Positions 8,316 to 17,845 of a DNA stretch of 64,000 nt are shown here, piece after piece. The stretch spans positions 396,914 to 460,913 of the forward strand of contig NZ_SDLI01000002.1 of assembly GCF_004123195.1 (NCBI RefSeq), read 5' to 3'. The stretch is from Ammoniphilus sp. CFH 90114. GTDB lineage: Bacteria > Bacillota > Bacilli > Aneurinibacillales > RAOX-1. Below the pieces are notes generated by a model. The model made no database searches. It saw nothing but the letters and a program-made list of their open reading frames with translations, and had not been told where the DNA came from. The first letter of the stretch is position 1. The number at the start of each line of letters is the position of its first letter. The translations under genes and the position numbers were made by a program.

Positions 8316-8786
8316 ATGATGAAAAAACTAGATCGTTTAGACTTTGAAATCTTGCAGTTGTTACAAGAGGATGGACGCCGTTCCTATACGGAAATGGCTC
8401 AATTGCTAGAGGTGAGCGAAGGGACAATACGAGCTCGCATTAACAAGATGCAGGAAGAAGAAGTGTTTGAATTTATCATCCATACCAATCCGAATAAAGT
8501 AGGGTTAAACGTTCAGGCCATTATTGGAATTAAGACACAATTAGGACTGCAAGAACGAGTAGCCGTTCAATTAAGAGATTTTCCTTCTGTACGTTTTATC
8601 GGAGCTTTCTCAGGACGCAATGATCTGATTATTCAAGCTTACTTCCGTTCGAATGACGAGTTGGTTTTATTCGTAAACCATGACCTCTCCAAGATTGAGG
8701 GTATCATTTCTGCCGATGTATCCATCGAGTTAAAACAGTACAAGGATTCTTTCTCTTTTATCAGACCGGATGATTGTGACGACTAG
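8316..8786 (+). CDS. Lrp/AsnC family transcriptional regulator
   Basis: A 156-residue regulator. The N-terminal winged helix (DRLDFEILQLLQEDGRR; SEGTIRARINKM recognition helix) is followed by a RAM/ACT-like effector domain (about residues 65-150, AIIGIKTQ..., FIGAFSGRNDLIIQAYF) that in this family binds amino acids and builds oligomers. The ATG at 8316 (or 8319) follows GTGGAG; the open frame extends 111 bp upstream without a ribosome site. It lies 64 bp upstream of oppA in the same direction, so local control of the peptide transporter is a reasonable inference. Confidence 0.88.
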   Translation: MMKKLDRLDFEILQLLQEDGRRSYTEMAQLLEVSEGTIRARINKMQEEEVFEFIIHTNPNKVGLNVQAIIGIKTQLGLQERVAVQLRDFPSVRFIGAFSGRNDLIIQAYFRSNDELVLFVNHDLSKIEGIISADVSIELKQYKDSFSFIRPDDCDD

Positions 8787-8850
8787 TTACCCGATTTGAT
8801 GCGAGATGAAGTATAAACACAAACAAAAATCATTAGGGGGTACTCACAAC

Positions 8851-10503
8851 ATGAAGAAACAGACGTTGGTTAAGTTAATGTCTACAGCTATGGTTTCAAG
8901 CCTAGTGTTGACAGCATGTGGAGGCGGAAGCACAGCTCAGCCATCCACTGACAAGCCCGCAGATCAAGGTGCGACAGAAGAGAATAAGGCACCTCAAGTA
9001 TTGCGTCTAAACATCAACAGCGAACCTCCTACGCTCGATCCAGGTCTTGCTGAAGATAGTACTTCCGGAACATTAATTCGCCAAATGTTTGAGGGTCTTA
9101 CTCGTATTGGAGAAGATGAAAATCCTCATGAAGCAGCAGCTGAAAAAATTGAGGTTTCCGAAGACCTTAAGACTTACACTTTCACCATCCGTGAAAATGC
9201 AAAATGGTCTAACGGTGACCCTGTAACTGCTTATGACTTCGAATATGCGTGGGAGCGCGTCCTTGCTCCAGAAACAGCAGCAAACTATGCTTACCAGCTC
9301 TATGTAATTAAGAATGCGGAGAAATTTAACAAGGGCGAAATCAAGGATGTAAACGAAGTTGGAATTAAAGCTACTGATGAGAGAACATTGGTTGTAGAAT
9401 TAGAGAATCCAACTCCTTACTTCCTAGAATTGACTGCTTTCTACACTTATATGCCTGTTAATAAGAATATTGTAGAGGCTAACAAAGATTGGGCGAATGA
9501 TGCAACGGATAAGTATGTATCAAACGGTGCATTTAAATTAGATAAGTGGGAACATAACAATATTGCTGAAATCGTGAAGAATGATCAATATTGGGATGCT
9601 GATAAAGTTCAACTTGACCGTATTACTTTTGCTATGATTGAAGATCATGCTACAGCATTCAACATGTTTGAGAATGGGGAATTGGATTGGGCTGGTGCAC
9701 CAACATCTGACCTGCCAACTGATGCGATTCCGACACTTAAGGACCAAGGTAGATTAAATATCTATCCAATTGCAGGAACTTACTGGTATAAATTCCAAAC
9801 GGAAAAACCACCATTTAACAATGTTAAGATGCGTAAAGCTTTTGCTTATGCAATGGACCGTCAAACCATCATTGACAACGTTACGCAGGCAGATCAAATC
9901 CCTGCAATGGGTGCGGTTCCTCCAACCATGGGACTTAAGAATGAAGGCTACTTCAAGGATAACGACTTAGAAACTGCTAAGAAATTATTTGATGAAGGAC
10001 TTCAAGAGCTCGGGATGACCAAGGAAGAATTGGACGTTACACTAAGCTACAACACAAGTGAAAGTCACCAAAAAATAGCTCAAGCTATCCAAGACCAATG
10101 GAAGAAAGCATTTGGTATTGACGTGAAACTTGAAAATATGGAATGGAAAGTATATCTAGAAGAAATGCATAGCGGAAACTACCAAGTTGGACGTATGGGA
10201 TGGTTGGGAGACTTTAATGATCCAATCAACTTCTTAGAACTTTACAAAGATAAGTACGGCGGAAACAACGATACCTTATGGGAAAATGCTGATTTCCAAC
10301 GTTTACTAGGCGAATCTGCAGTTGAAGCTGATCCAGATAAGCGTAAGCAAATTCTAGCTCAAGCTGAACAAATTCTGATGGATGAAATGCCAATTGCACC
10401 AATCTATTTCTACACCAAATCTTATGTGAAGGATGACAAAGTAAAAGGCGTCCTTCTACATGGTTTGGGAGATGTAGACTATAAGTACGCTTATATTGAA
10501 TAA
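8851..10503 (+). CDS. oppA: oligopeptide ABC transporter substrate-binding lipoprotein
   Basis: This SBP family 5 protein captures peptides outside the membrane and delivers them to the OppBC permease. A lipoprotein signal peptide ends in the lipobox LTAC (Cys about residue 23) followed by a Gly/Ser/Thr-rich linker. The 550-residue mature-size chain has family motifs such as LRLNINSEPPTLDPG, FEGLTRIGED and W-S-N-G-D-P-V-T-A-Y-D-F. I chose the ATG at 8851 because AGGGGG lies 10 nt upstream; an upstream in-frame ATG lacks one. It is the first gene of a five-gene transporter operon, separated from oppB by 278 bp with two large hairpins. Confidence 0.93.
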   Translation: MKKQTLVKLMSTAMVSSLVLTACGGGSTAQPSTDKPADQGATEENKAPQVLRLNINSEPPTLDPGLAEDSTSGTLIRQMFEGLTRIGEDENPHEAAAEKIEVSEDLKTYTFTIRENAKWSNGDPVTAYDFEYAWERVLAPETAANYAYQLYVIKNAEKFNKGEIKDVNEVGIKATDERTLVVELENPTPYFLELTAFYTYMPVNKNIVEANKDWANDATDKYVSNGAFKLDKWEHNNIAEIVKNDQYWDADKVQLDRITFAMIEDHATAFNMFENGELDWAGAPTSDLPTDAIPTLKDQGRLNIYPIAGTYWYKFQTEKPPFNNVKMRKAFAYAMDRQTIIDNVTQADQIPAMGAVPPTMGLKNEGYFKDNDLETAKKLFDEGLQELGMTKEELDVTLSYNTSESHQKIAQAIQDQWKKAFGIDVKLENMEWKVYLEEMHSGNYQVGRMGWLGDFNDPINFLELYKDKYGGNNDTLWENADFQRLLGESAVEADPDKRKQILAQAEQILMDEMPIAPIYFYTKSYVKDDKVKGVLLHGLGDVDYKYAYIE

Positions 10504-10523
10504 TCTAGACTGGTAATTCTTTA

Positions 10524-10593
10524 GTGTTGATCTAAGATGAATGAACATGATAGAGTAATTGAGCGAGTGTTCAGGATCCGCTTAGATCAACAC
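10524..10593 (+). repeat. long inverted repeat (hairpin) downstream of oppA
   Basis: Perfect 13-bp arms GTGTTGATCTAAG (10524-10536) and CTTAGATCAACAC (10581-10593), with an inner 6-bp pair TGAACA/TGTTCA. No T run follows, so an mRNA-stabilising or processing hairpin is likelier than a terminator. Confidence 0.75.
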
Positions 10594-10666
10594 GCAAATA
10601 TAAAAGCCCCATTACAACAGCCTTACAAGGCGTACTACATCATGGTTAACATCTAAGTTGCGTGTT

Positions 10667-10712
10667 CAAGGTATATGTTGCTGAGTCTTATTTGGACTCG
10701 CCATATACCTTG
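10667..10712 (+). repeat. second hairpin in the oppA-oppB gap
   Basis: 11-bp arms CAAGGTATATG / CATATACCTTG enclosing an inner GAGTC/GACTC pair. There is no poly-T tail. It ends 70 bp before the oppB start. Confidence 0.7.
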
Positions 10713-10781
10713 ATTACTATTTGGGGAAAAGCTGAAAAGTCGAATGTTGTCGAATTAACAGAAAGTTTTATGGGAGGTGTA

Positions 10782-11714
10782 ATGGTGGCACGCTACTTAT
10801 TAAGACGTTTAATATTTGTGTTTCTTTCTTTGTTCCTTATTATCAGCGCCACGTTCTTCTTAATGAAGGCAATACCTGGAGATCCTTTTACTTCAGAGAA
10901 GGCTGTTCCAAAAGAGATTTTGGAATCGATGATGGAGCATTATGGATTAAATGATCCTATACATGTGCAGTATGTGAAATATTTGGGATCCGTTGTAACA
11001 TGGGAACTAGGTCCATCATTTAAATATAAGGCAAGAACAGTAAATGATATTATTAATGACGGTTTTCCCGTCTCCTTTACACTCGGTCTTTCGGCCTTAT
11101 TTATTGCTATAAGTTTTGGATTGATATTGGGTGTGATTGCGGCTCTATACCACAATAAGTGGCAGGATTATACGGCTATGGTCATTGCCGTTCTAGGGAT
11201 TTCTGTGCCTAGCTTTATCTTAGCTACGTTCTCTCAATATATATTTGCTATGAAATTGGGATGGTTCCCTGTTGCTAGATGGGGTTCGATTGAACAGATC
11301 GTATTGCCAGCTTTTGCTCTAGCAGCATTACCGATGGCCTTTATTGCTCGTTTGACTCGTTCCAATATGCTTGAAGTATTAGCTCAAGACTATATTAAAA
11401 CAGCTAAAGCAAAAGGACTGACCAAATTTAAAACGACTTTTGTTCATGCATTGCGTAATGCTCTAATGCCTGTTATTACGTACTTAGGGCCTTTGTCCGC
11501 GAGTATCTTGACAGGGACGTTTGTTATCGAGAGAATTTTTGGTATCCCTGGTCTCGGAAGTCACTTCGTGACAAGTATAAGCAACCGTGACTATACGGTT
11601 ATTATGGGTACAACCGTATTTTATAGTGTAATTCTATTATTTATGATTTTGTTGGTAGATATCCTCTACGGAATCATAGATCCTAGGATTAAACTCTCCG
11701 GAAAGGGGAAATAG
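10782..11714 (+). CDS. oppB: oligopeptide ABC transporter permease OppB/DppB
   Basis: Inner-membrane permease half of the peptide importer. 310 residues, about six transmembrane segments beginning with [19 protein letters not shown], and the permease EAA-type loop around [11 protein letters not shown] (about residues 205-225) that contacts the ATPases. I chose the ATG at 10782, after GGGAGGTG; the frame is open upstream to 10662 but that stretch overlaps the intergenic hairpin and has no ribosome site. oppC starts 3 nt after its stop. Confidence 0.92.
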   Translation: MVARYLLRRLIFVFLSLFLIISATFFLMKAIPGDPFTSEKAVPKEILESMMEHYGLNDPIHVQYVKYLGSVVTWELGPSFKYKARTVNDIINDGFPVSFTLGLSALFIAISFGLILGVIAALYHNKWQDYTAMVIAVLGISVPSFILATFSQYIFAMKLGWFPVARWGSIEQIVLPAFALAALPMAFIARLTRSNMLEVLAQDYIKTAKAKGLTKFKTTFVHALRNALMPVITYLGPLSASILTGTFVIERIFGIPGLGSHFVTSISNRDYTVIMGTTVFYSVILLFMILLVDILYGIIDPRIKLSGKGK

Positions 11715-11717
11715 ATC

Positions 11718-12644
11718 ATGTCACAACAAGTGAAATTAACGAAGGACTTGTTCCAACCGGTCCAAAAAGACTTAAACAAAGCAGAGGAAATCACGCGGCC
11801 AAGTCTTTCTTTCTGGAAAGATGCCTGGAGACGCTTAAAAGCTAATAAATTAGCCATGGTAGGTTTATGGATTTTGGTTTTCCTTGCCATTATGGCCACA
11901 GTTGGCCCTTCTATCAATGGTTATACCTACTATGATACGAACTTAAAACTTAAAAACTTAGCACCAAGTGCAGAATACTGGTTTGGTACAGACGACTTGG
12001 GACGCGATATGTTTACGCGAGTATGGTATGGTGCACGTATTTCTTTATTTATCGGGATTACTGCTGCTGTTATCGATTTAATTATTGGAATTATCTGGGG
12101 TGGTATTGCCGGCTTTAAGGGCGGTAAAGTGGACGATCTCATGATGCGTTTTGCCGACATTCTTAACGGACTTCCGTATTTGCTAGTTGTAATCATGCTA
12201 ATGGTTGTAATGGAGCAAGGATTATTCACGATCATTGTAGCTATGACGATTACCGGATGGATTGGAATGGCCCGTATTGTAAGAGGTCAGATTCTTCAAT
12301 TGAAAGAACTCGAATATGTTCTTGCCGCTCGTTCTCTAGGTGCAAGTGCATCTCGTATACTATTCAAACATTTGATTCCAAACGCAATGGGTCCCATTAT
12401 TGTTACGATGACTCTAACGGTGCCAAGTGCGATATTTACCGAAGCATTCTTGAGCTTTTTGGGTCTAGGGGTACAAGCACCCATTGCAAGTTGGGGTACG
12501 ATGGCAAGTGATGGTCTTGGAGCTCTTCGCTACTATCCATGGCGTTTATTTTTCCCAGCCATCTTTATCAGTATCACGATGTTAGCCTTTAACGTACTGG
12601 GTGATGGATTGCGTGATGCACTAGACCCTCGTCTACGTAAATAA
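11718..12644 (+). CDS. oppC: oligopeptide ABC transporter permease OppC/DppC
   Basis: Second permease subunit, 308 residues. An N-terminal cytoplasmic extension (about 35 residues, OppC_N type) precedes the first membrane helix (LAMVGLWILVFLAIMATVG). GTDDLGRDMFTRVWYGAR (about 92-109) is the family signature before the transport domain, and the coupling loop YVLAARSLGAS lies near residue 205. It is tightly linked to oppB and oppD (20-nt gap with GGAGGTG). Confidence 0.93.
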   Translation: MSQQVKLTKDLFQPVQKDLNKAEEITRPSLSFWKDAWRRLKANKLAMVGLWILVFLAIMATVGPSINGYTYYDTNLKLKNLAPSAEYWFGTDDLGRDMFTRVWYGARISLFIGITAAVIDLIIGIIWGGIAGFKGGKVDDLMMRFADILNGLPYLLVVIMLMVVMEQGLFTIIVAMTITGWIGMARIVRGQILQLKELEYVLAARSLGASASRILFKHLIPNAMGPIIVTMTLTVPSAIFTEAFLSFLGLGVQAPIASWGTMASDGLGALRYYPWRLFFPAIFISITMLAFNVLGDGLRDALDPRLRK

Positions 12645-12663
12645 TCGGAGGTGAAATAAGGAA

Positions 12664-13674
12664 ATGGAAAAAATCCTCGAAGTCAAAGACCTGCATGTGT
12701 CATTTAATACGTATGCAGGAGAAGTAAAGGCCGTTCGTGGCGTGAATTTTCACGTGGGCAAAGGGGAATCTGTCGCCATTGTAGGGGAATCTGGTTGTGG
12801 TAAATCCGTAACCTCCCAAACGATTATGAAATTGATCCCGATGCCTCCGGGTCAAATCAAGCAGGGTCAAATTCTCTTCCAAGGCGAAGATATCGTAAAG
12901 AAATCCGATAAAGAGATGGAAAAAGTCAGAGGAAAAGATATGGGGATGATCTTCCAGGATCCAATGACTTCCCTTAATCCAACGATGACGATTGGGCGAC
13001 AAATTATGGAAGGCTTAGTTAAGCATCAAGGTCTCTCTAGAGCGGAAGCAAAAGAAAGAGCGATTGAAATGCTTCGCCTGGTTGGAATTCCTAATCCCGA
13101 GGCTCGTGTTGAGCAATACCCGCATGAGTTTAGCGGGGGAATGCGTCAGCGTGCGATGATCGCGATTGCGTTAGCTTGTCAGCCTAAATTATTGATAGCC
13201 GACGAACCGACAACAGCTTTAGACGTAACGATTCAAGCGCAGATCATGGATCTTATGAAGGACCTTCAAGAGAAAACAGGAACATCTATTATCTTGATTA
13301 CTCACGATCTAGGGGTAGTAGCGGAAACCTGTGACCGTGTCGTCGTTATGTATGCAGGACAGGTCATTGAAACAGGTACAGTGAATGAAATCTTCTACTC
13401 TCCTAAACATCCGTATACAAAAGGCTTACTCAAATCAGTACCTCGCCTTGACTTGAAAAAGGATGAGGAACTTGTTCCGATCTTTGGAACTCCGCCAGAT
13501 CTGTTAAACCCACCAACAGGGTGTGCGTTTGCTCCACGATGCGATTATGCTATGAAGGTTTGTACTCAGCTGGACCCTCAAATGGAGGATATGAGTAAAA
13601 CCCATAAAGCTGCTTGCTGGTTGAACCATCCTATGGCTAAAGAAGTCAACCCTAGTGCGGTCGGGTCTGAGTAA
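12664..13674 (+). CDS. oppD: oligopeptide ABC transporter ATPase OppD
   Basis: Cytoplasmic ATPase powering peptide import. 336 residues with Walker A GESGCGKS (about 39-46), Q-loop FQDPMTSLNP, signature SGGMRQR (about 157-163), Walker B LLIADEPTTALD and H-loop THD. The C-terminal oligopeptide-transporter extension (GTPPDLLNPPTGCAFAPRC, Cys-rich) typical of OppD/F proteins may carry an Fe-S or metal site. Fourth gene of the opp operon. Confidence 0.94.
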   Translation: MEKILEVKDLHVSFNTYAGEVKAVRGVNFHVGKGESVAIVGESGCGKSVTSQTIMKLIPMPPGQIKQGQILFQGEDIVKKSDKEMEKVRGKDMGMIFQDPMTSLNPTMTIGRQIMEGLVKHQGLSRAEAKERAIEMLRLVGIPNPEARVEQYPHEFSGGMRQRAMIAIALACQPKLLIADEPTTALDVTIQAQIMDLMKDLQEKTGTSIILITHDLGVVAETCDRVVVMYAGQVIETGTVNEIFYSPKHPYTKGLLKSVPRLDLKKDEELVPIFGTPPDLLNPPTGCAFAPRCDYAMKVCTQLDPQMEDMSKTHKAACWLNHPMAKEVNPSAVGSE

Positions 13675-13754
13675 GTAAAAATACAGATTGTCCCACTGTG
13701 GGCTAGAACACGCTTGTGAGAGTTACGCAAGCAGATGAAGGAGGGTGAAAAGCG

Positions 13755-14753
13755 ATGTCAGTACAACTTCGTGAAGATAAACAAAAACAAAAGAATAGCG
13801 AAGTACTATTAGAAGTAAAGGGCTTAAAAAAGTTCTTTAATGCTGGTGATTCCGTTGTTAAAGCAGTAAACAACCTAGACTTTGTCATTCATCGCGGGGA
13901 GACCCTTGGTTTTGTTGGAGAATCCGGATGTGGTAAGTCAACAGCTGGTAGAACCATTCTTCGTTTGTACGATGCAACGGAAGGAGAAGTACTGTTTGAA
14001 GGGAAGGACATCCAAAAGCTATCCCCTAAGCAATTAAAGGAAATGCGTAAAGAGATCCAAATGATTTTCCAAGATCCGTATGCTTCCCTTAATCCTCGTA
14101 TGACGGTGGGAGATATTATTGGTGAACCGATTGATATTCATGGATTAGCTACTGGAGAAAAACGCAAACAGCGTATCCAGGAACTTTTAAAATTAGTAGG
14201 TTTGAACCCTGAGCATATAAATCGTTTTCCTCACGAATTCAGTGGGGGTCAGCGTCAACGTATCGGAATTGCTCGTGCGCTTGCCGTTGAACCGAAGTTT
14301 ATCATCTGTGATGAGCCCATTTCGGCCCTTGACGTATCTATTCAGGCTCAGGTGGTGAATCTGTTAAAAGAGCTTCAGAATAAAATGGGATTAACTTATT
14401 TATTTATTGCTCATGACTTATCCATGGTAAAACACATTAGTGATCGTGTTGCGGTTATGTATCTTGGTAAAATGGTAGAGTTGGCTGAGAGTGAGACTTT
14501 ATATGCTGAACCACTTCATCCTTACTCTGAAGCTCTATTATCTGCTATTCCGATCCCAGACCCTGAGTTAGAGCGCAGTCGTGAGCGAATTGTGCTTCAG
14601 GGGGATGTACCGAGCCCAATGAATCCTCCATCTGGCTGTCATTTCCGAACTCGTTGTCCGAAAGTGATGGATATTTGTTCTAAGCAAGAACCAGAGTGGA
14701 AGGAAGTTAAGCCTGGTCATTTTACAGCTTGTCATATCTATAATGATAAATAA
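13755..14753 (+). CDS. oppF: oligopeptide ABC transporter ATPase OppF
   Basis: Second ATPase, partner of OppD. 332 residues: Walker [10 protein letters not shown] (about 56-64), Q-loop [12 protein letters not shown], signature SGGQRQR, Walker [13 protein letters not shown], and the C-terminal [17 protein letters not shown] extension with conserved cysteines. AAGGAGGG precedes the ATG. The 80-bp gap after oppD has no terminator, so it is in the operon. A strong terminator follows at 14766. Confidence 0.94.
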   Translation: MSVQLREDKQKQKNSEVLLEVKGLKKFFNAGDSVVKAVNNLDFVIHRGETLGFVGESGCGKSTAGRTILRLYDATEGEVLFEGKDIQKLSPKQLKEMRKEIQMIFQDPYASLNPRMTVGDIIGEPIDIHGLATGEKRKQRIQELLKLVGLNPEHINRFPHEFSGGQRQRIGIARALAVEPKFIICDEPISALDVSIQAQVVNLLKELQNKMGLTYLFIAHDLSMVKHISDRVAVMYLGKMVELAESETLYAEPLHPYSEALLSAIPIPDPELERSRERIVLQGDVPSPMNPPSGCHFRTRCPKVMDICSKQEPEWKEVKPGHFTACHIYNDK

Positions 14754-14765
14754 TATAGAAAAGAA

Positions 14766-14798
14766 GAAAGTTCTGTTTTGCGGAACTTTCTTTTTTTT
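14766..14798 (+). terminator. intrinsic terminator of the opp operon
   Basis: 8-bp stem GAAAGTTC / GAACTTTC followed by eight T residues. Confidence 0.92.
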
Positions 14799-14893
14799 GT
14801 TCTCTTCCTTTGGTATATATATCCAGCAAAATGTCCAGACTAGAATTGAATTAGAGTTTATTCATTGAACGATTTTACTTTTGGAGGGAGATT

Positions 14894-16054
14894 ATGCAAA
14901 AGAAGGTTGCGCTGTTGGTTGCTATGATGCTATGTTTACTACCCATTTCCAGCTTTGCACAGGAACCTGCCTTAGACTTGGCTCCTAATGCAAAATCTGC
15001 AATTTTAATTGAAGTAGATACGGGTACAATCATCTATGAGAAAAATTCAAATGAAAAACTACCGCCTGCAAGCATCACGAAGGTAATGACTATGTTACTT
15101 ATCATGGAAGCGCTGGAACGCGGCGAAATTAAATTGTCGGACAAGGTGAGGGCGAGCGAGTACGCTGCCTCGATGGGAGGTTCACAGATCTTCTTGGAAC
15201 CTGGTGAGATGATGAGTGTAGAAGAAATGTTAAAAGGAATTGCTATTGCATCAGGAAATGATGCCTCCGTTGCCATGGCTGAACATCTCGCTGGAACAGA
15301 AGAGGCTTTCGTAACGAAAATGAATCAAAGAGTGAAAGAAATGGGATTACAAAATACAAACTTCGCAAATACAAATGGGCTTCCGGCCAACAATCATTTT
15401 TCTACAGCCCATGATATTGCGATGATGTCAAGAGAATTGCTAAAGCATGAAGAAATTACGAAATATACAAGCTTGTACCAAGATTATTTACGCAAGGACT
15501 CAAGCCGTCCATTCTGGCTCGTGAACACCAACAAATTAGTGCGTTTTTACCCAGGGGCAGACGGTTTAAAAACAGGGTATACATCAGAAGCGAAGTATTG
15601 CCTAACAGCAACAGCTAAGAGGGACAATATGCGAGTAGTGGCTGTTGTTATGGGGGAGCCCGATTCAAAGACGAGAAATAAAGAAATTACACAGATGTTT
15701 GATTATGCATTTTCTCAGTATCAGTCCTTCCCATTAGTGAAAAAAGGGGATGTCATTACTCAAGTAGAGGTGAACAAAGGTTCGGTTGAAAAAGTGAACT
15801 TAGTGGCCCCTCAACCATTTGGTATCTTGTCGAAAAAAGGGGAAAAGCCAGAAGAGTTTGAGAAGGAAATTGTAGTGAAAAAGGATGTCGTAGCTCCTGT
15901 TGAGCAAGGGCAAATTCTCGGTGAAATGATTGTTCGCAAGGATGGCAAAGAGATAGCAAAACTCAGCTTGATGGCTGAAGCACCAGTAGAGAAGGCAACT
16001 TGGTGGGAGTTAATGAAGAGAGCCACCAAACGATTGATCCTCATCCATGAGTAG
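14894..16054 (+). CDS. dacF: sporulation D-alanyl-D-alanine carboxypeptidase DacF
   Basis: A penicillin-binding protein (PBP5 type, peptidase S11) that trims the terminal D-Ala of peptidoglycan peptides; in Bacillus subtilis DacF is made in the forespore and tunes cortex cross-linking. 386 residues: signal peptide (about 1-22, ending SSFA), SxxK motif SITK (about residue 60), SGN (about 119), KTGYT (about 226), then the PBP5 C-terminal domain and a terminal amphipathic helix (about 368-386) for membrane association. GGAGGG precedes the ATG. It is located directly before spoIIA, as in Bacillus, but separated from it by a terminator. Confidence 0.93.
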   Translation: MQKKVALLVAMMLCLLPISSFAQEPALDLAPNAKSAILIEVDTGTIIYEKNSNEKLPPASITKVMTMLLIMEALERGEIKLSDKVRASEYAASMGGSQIFLEPGEMMSVEEMLKGIAIASGNDASVAMAEHLAGTEEAFVTKMNQRVKEMGLQNTNFANTNGLPANNHFSTAHDIAMMSRELLKHEEITKYTSLYQDYLRKDSSRPFWLVNTNKLVRFYPGADGLKTGYTSEAKYCLTATAKRDNMRVVAVVMGEPDSKTRNKEITQMFDYAFSQYQSFPLVKKGDVITQVEVNKGSVEKVNLVAPQPFGILSKKGEKPEEFEKEIVVKKDVVAPVEQGQILGEMIVRKDGKEIAKLSLMAEAPVEKATWWELMKRATKRLILIHE

Positions 16055-16062
16055 CCTACTTT

Positions 16063-16101
16063 GAGATGCCTTTTCAAACGACAAGGCATCTCGCTTTTTT
16101 T
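16063..16101 (+). terminator. intrinsic terminator of dacF
   Basis: 10-bp stem GAGATGCCTT / AAGGCATCTC, 10-nt loop, GC then seven T residues. Confidence 0.92.
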
Positions 16102-16117
16102 CTAGTTTTGTCGACTG

Positions 16118-16147
16118 GCAGGAATTGCCTTTCTCCTTGTAGAAAAC
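16118..16147 (+). promoter_or_regulatory. candidate sigma-H promoter of the spoIIA operon
   Basis: GCAGGAATT, 12 nt, GTAGAAAAC. The -35 matches the sigma-H consensus RnAGGAwWW fully and the -10 matches RnnGAATww except one position. It is placed 36 bp before spoIIAA; spoIIA is a sigma-H/Spo0A operon in Bacillus subtilis. Confidence 0.65.
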
Positions 16148-16182
16148 TACCCTATGACAGAATTTACAAGGAGTGAGTGAAC

Positions 16183-16533
16183 TTGAGTTTGCATGTTGAT
16201 CTTGAGGTCTTATCAAATGTGCTAATCGTCCGCCTAAGCGGTGAGTTGGACCATCATACCGCAGAAAACCTGAAGCAGCAGATGGAGGAAAAGATTTTAA
16301 AGGGAAATGTGCAAAATATCGTTCTCAGTCTAGAACACCTTCATTTTATGGATAGCTCTGGACTTGGTGTGATTTTAGGGAGATATAAACAGATTACGAG
16401 TCGTGGAGGCGAGATGGTGGTTTGCTCCATCAATCCTTTAATTTATCGTTTGTTTGAATTATCTGGTCTCTTTAAGATTATCAAAATCAGGGAAAATGAA
16501 GGCGAAGCCCTTCAGTTACTGGGGGTGGCTTAA
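16183..16533 (+). CDS. spoIIAA: anti-sigma F factor antagonist SpoIIAA
   Basis: STAS-domain protein which, when dephosphorylated, binds SpoIIAB and releases sigma-F in the forespore. 116 residues from the TTG at 16183, chosen because AAGGAG lies 9 nt upstream and the N-terminus MSLHVD matches known SpoIIAA; a GTG at 16177 is too close to the ribosome site. The phosphorylatable serine is in [15 protein letters not shown] (about residues 55-69). The stop codon directly abuts the spoIIAB start. Confidence 0.95.
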   Translation: MSLHVDLEVLSNVLIVRLSGELDHHTAENLKQQMEEKILKGNVQNIVLSLEHLHFMDSSGLGVILGRYKQITSRGGEMVVCSINPLIYRLFELSGLFKIIKIRENEGEALQLLGVA

Positions 16534-16980
16534 ATGCATAACAAGAACTATATGAAGATTGATCTAGCTGCCAAGAGTGAGAATGAGAGTTTTGCACGCG
16601 TGGCTGTTGCTGCTTTTGTTTCCAAGTTGAACTTGACGTTGGACGAGCTTGAGGAAATTAAAACAGCAGTCTCTGAAGCGGTTACGAATGCTATTATTCA
16701 TGGCTACGAAGAGAATGAAGAGCAATTGGTTACGATCGTGACTCACTACAATGACGAATATATCGAGATCATGATTGAGGACAAAGGGATTGGAATCGGC
16801 AATGTAGATGAGGCAAGGCAGCCTCTCTTTACAACGAAGCCAGAATTGGAGCGTTCAGGCATGGGATTTACCATTATGGAGAATTTCATGGACTCTGTTG
16901 AAATATTAACTGGAGAAAATATCGGTACTAGGGTGACGTTAAGGAAAAATCTTGTAAAAAATCAAGCACTTTGCAACTAG
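16534..16980 (+). CDS. spoIIAB: anti-sigma F factor / kinase SpoIIAB
   Basis: GHKL-fold kinase that holds sigma-F inactive and phosphorylates SpoIIAA on the serine. 148 residues with the N-box [11 protein letters not shown] (about 49-59), G1 box DKGIGIGN (about 87-94) and G2 GMGFTIM (about 110-116). The ATG immediately follows the spoIIAA stop, suggesting translational coupling that fixes stoichiometry. sigF follows 15 nt downstream. Confidence 0.95.
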   Translation: MHNKNYMKIDLAAKSENESFARVAVAAFVSKLNLTLDELEEIKTAVSEAVTNAIIHGYEENEEQLVTIVTHYNDEYIEIMIEDKGIGIGNVDEARQPLFTTKPELERSGMGFTIMENFMDSVEILTGENIGTRVTLRKNLVKNQALCN

Positions 16981-16995
16981 TAGGGAGATATGCCT

Positions 16996-17751
16996 ATGGA
17001 AACAGACGTACGAAATGCCAATCATCCCTATTTAAGCGACGAGGAAGTTAAGCGGCTGATAAAGGATAGTCAGAATGGGGATCAAGGAGCTCGTGAAAAA
17101 CTGGTCAATTGTAATATTCGTTTAGTATGGTCAGTTGTCCAGCGTTTCTTGAACCGTGGTTATGAAGCTGATGATCTGTTCCAGATAGGTTGCATTGGTT
17201 TGCTAAAGGCAGTGGACAAGTTTGATCTGTCTTATGATGTGAAGTTTTCAACCTATGCGGTTCCTATGATTATCGGCGAGATCCAGCGTTTTCTTCGGGA
17301 TGACGGAACATTGAAGGTGAGCAGGTCGTTAAAGGAAATGGCCAATAAGGTTCGCAGGGCAAAGGATGAACTGTCAAAAAAGATTGGGCGTATCCCAACT
17401 ATTGTGGAGATAGCTGATGAGATCGGGGTAACTCCTGAAGAAGTGGTTTTTGCCCAGGAAGCTAATCGGGCCCCTTCTTCGATACACGAGACCGTTTTTG
17501 AAAATGACGGGGATCCGATTACTTTAATGGATCAGATATCAGATAGTGATGAGGGTAAATGGTTTGATAAGATCGCATTAAAGGAAGCAATCAATAAGTT
17601 AACGGAGAGAGAAAGACTTATCGTGTTCCTGCGCTATTTTAGGGATCAGACTCAGTCCGAAGTAGCAGATCGTTTAGGAATTTCTCAGGTACAGGTATCC
17701 CGATTAGAGAAGAAAATATTAAAGATGATTAAAGACCAAATCGAACTGTAA
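16996..17751 (+). CDS. sigF: RNA polymerase sigma-F factor
   Basis: First forespore-specific sigma factor. 251 residues from the ATG at 16996 (AGGGAG 8 nt upstream; the ATG at 16990 is too close). Region 2 core: LVWSVVQRFLNRGYEADDLFQIG and KFSTYAVPMIIGEIQRF; region 3 around RSLKEMANKVRRAKDEL; region 4 helix-turn-helix TQSEVADRLGISQVQVSRLEKKIL near the C-terminus. The transcription terminator overlaps its last codons. Confidence 0.96.
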   Translation: METDVRNANHPYLSDEEVKRLIKDSQNGDQGAREKLVNCNIRLVWSVVQRFLNRGYEADDLFQIGCIGLLKAVDKFDLSYDVKFSTYAVPMIIGEIQRFLRDDGTLKVSRSLKEMANKVRRAKDELSKKIGRIPTIVEIADEIGVTPEEVVFAQEANRAPSSIHETVFENDGDPITLMDQISDSDEGKWFDKIALKEAINKLTERERLIVFLRYFRDQTQSEVADRLGISQVQVSRLEKKILKMIKDQIEL

Positions 17752-17772
17752 AGTTTGATTTGGTTTTTTTTT
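17735..17772 (+). terminator. intrinsic terminator of the spoIIA operon
   Basis: 8-bp stem ACCAAATC / GATTTGGT, 14-nt loop containing the sigF stop codon, followed by nine T residues. The stem therefore begins inside the coding sequence. Confidence 0.85.
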
Positions 17773-17845
17773 ACGCTTATAGCTCGATGCCGTTCGGGAA
17801 GCCTACGTTATACAAACATCTAACATCATTGGAGGTTTGTATACA

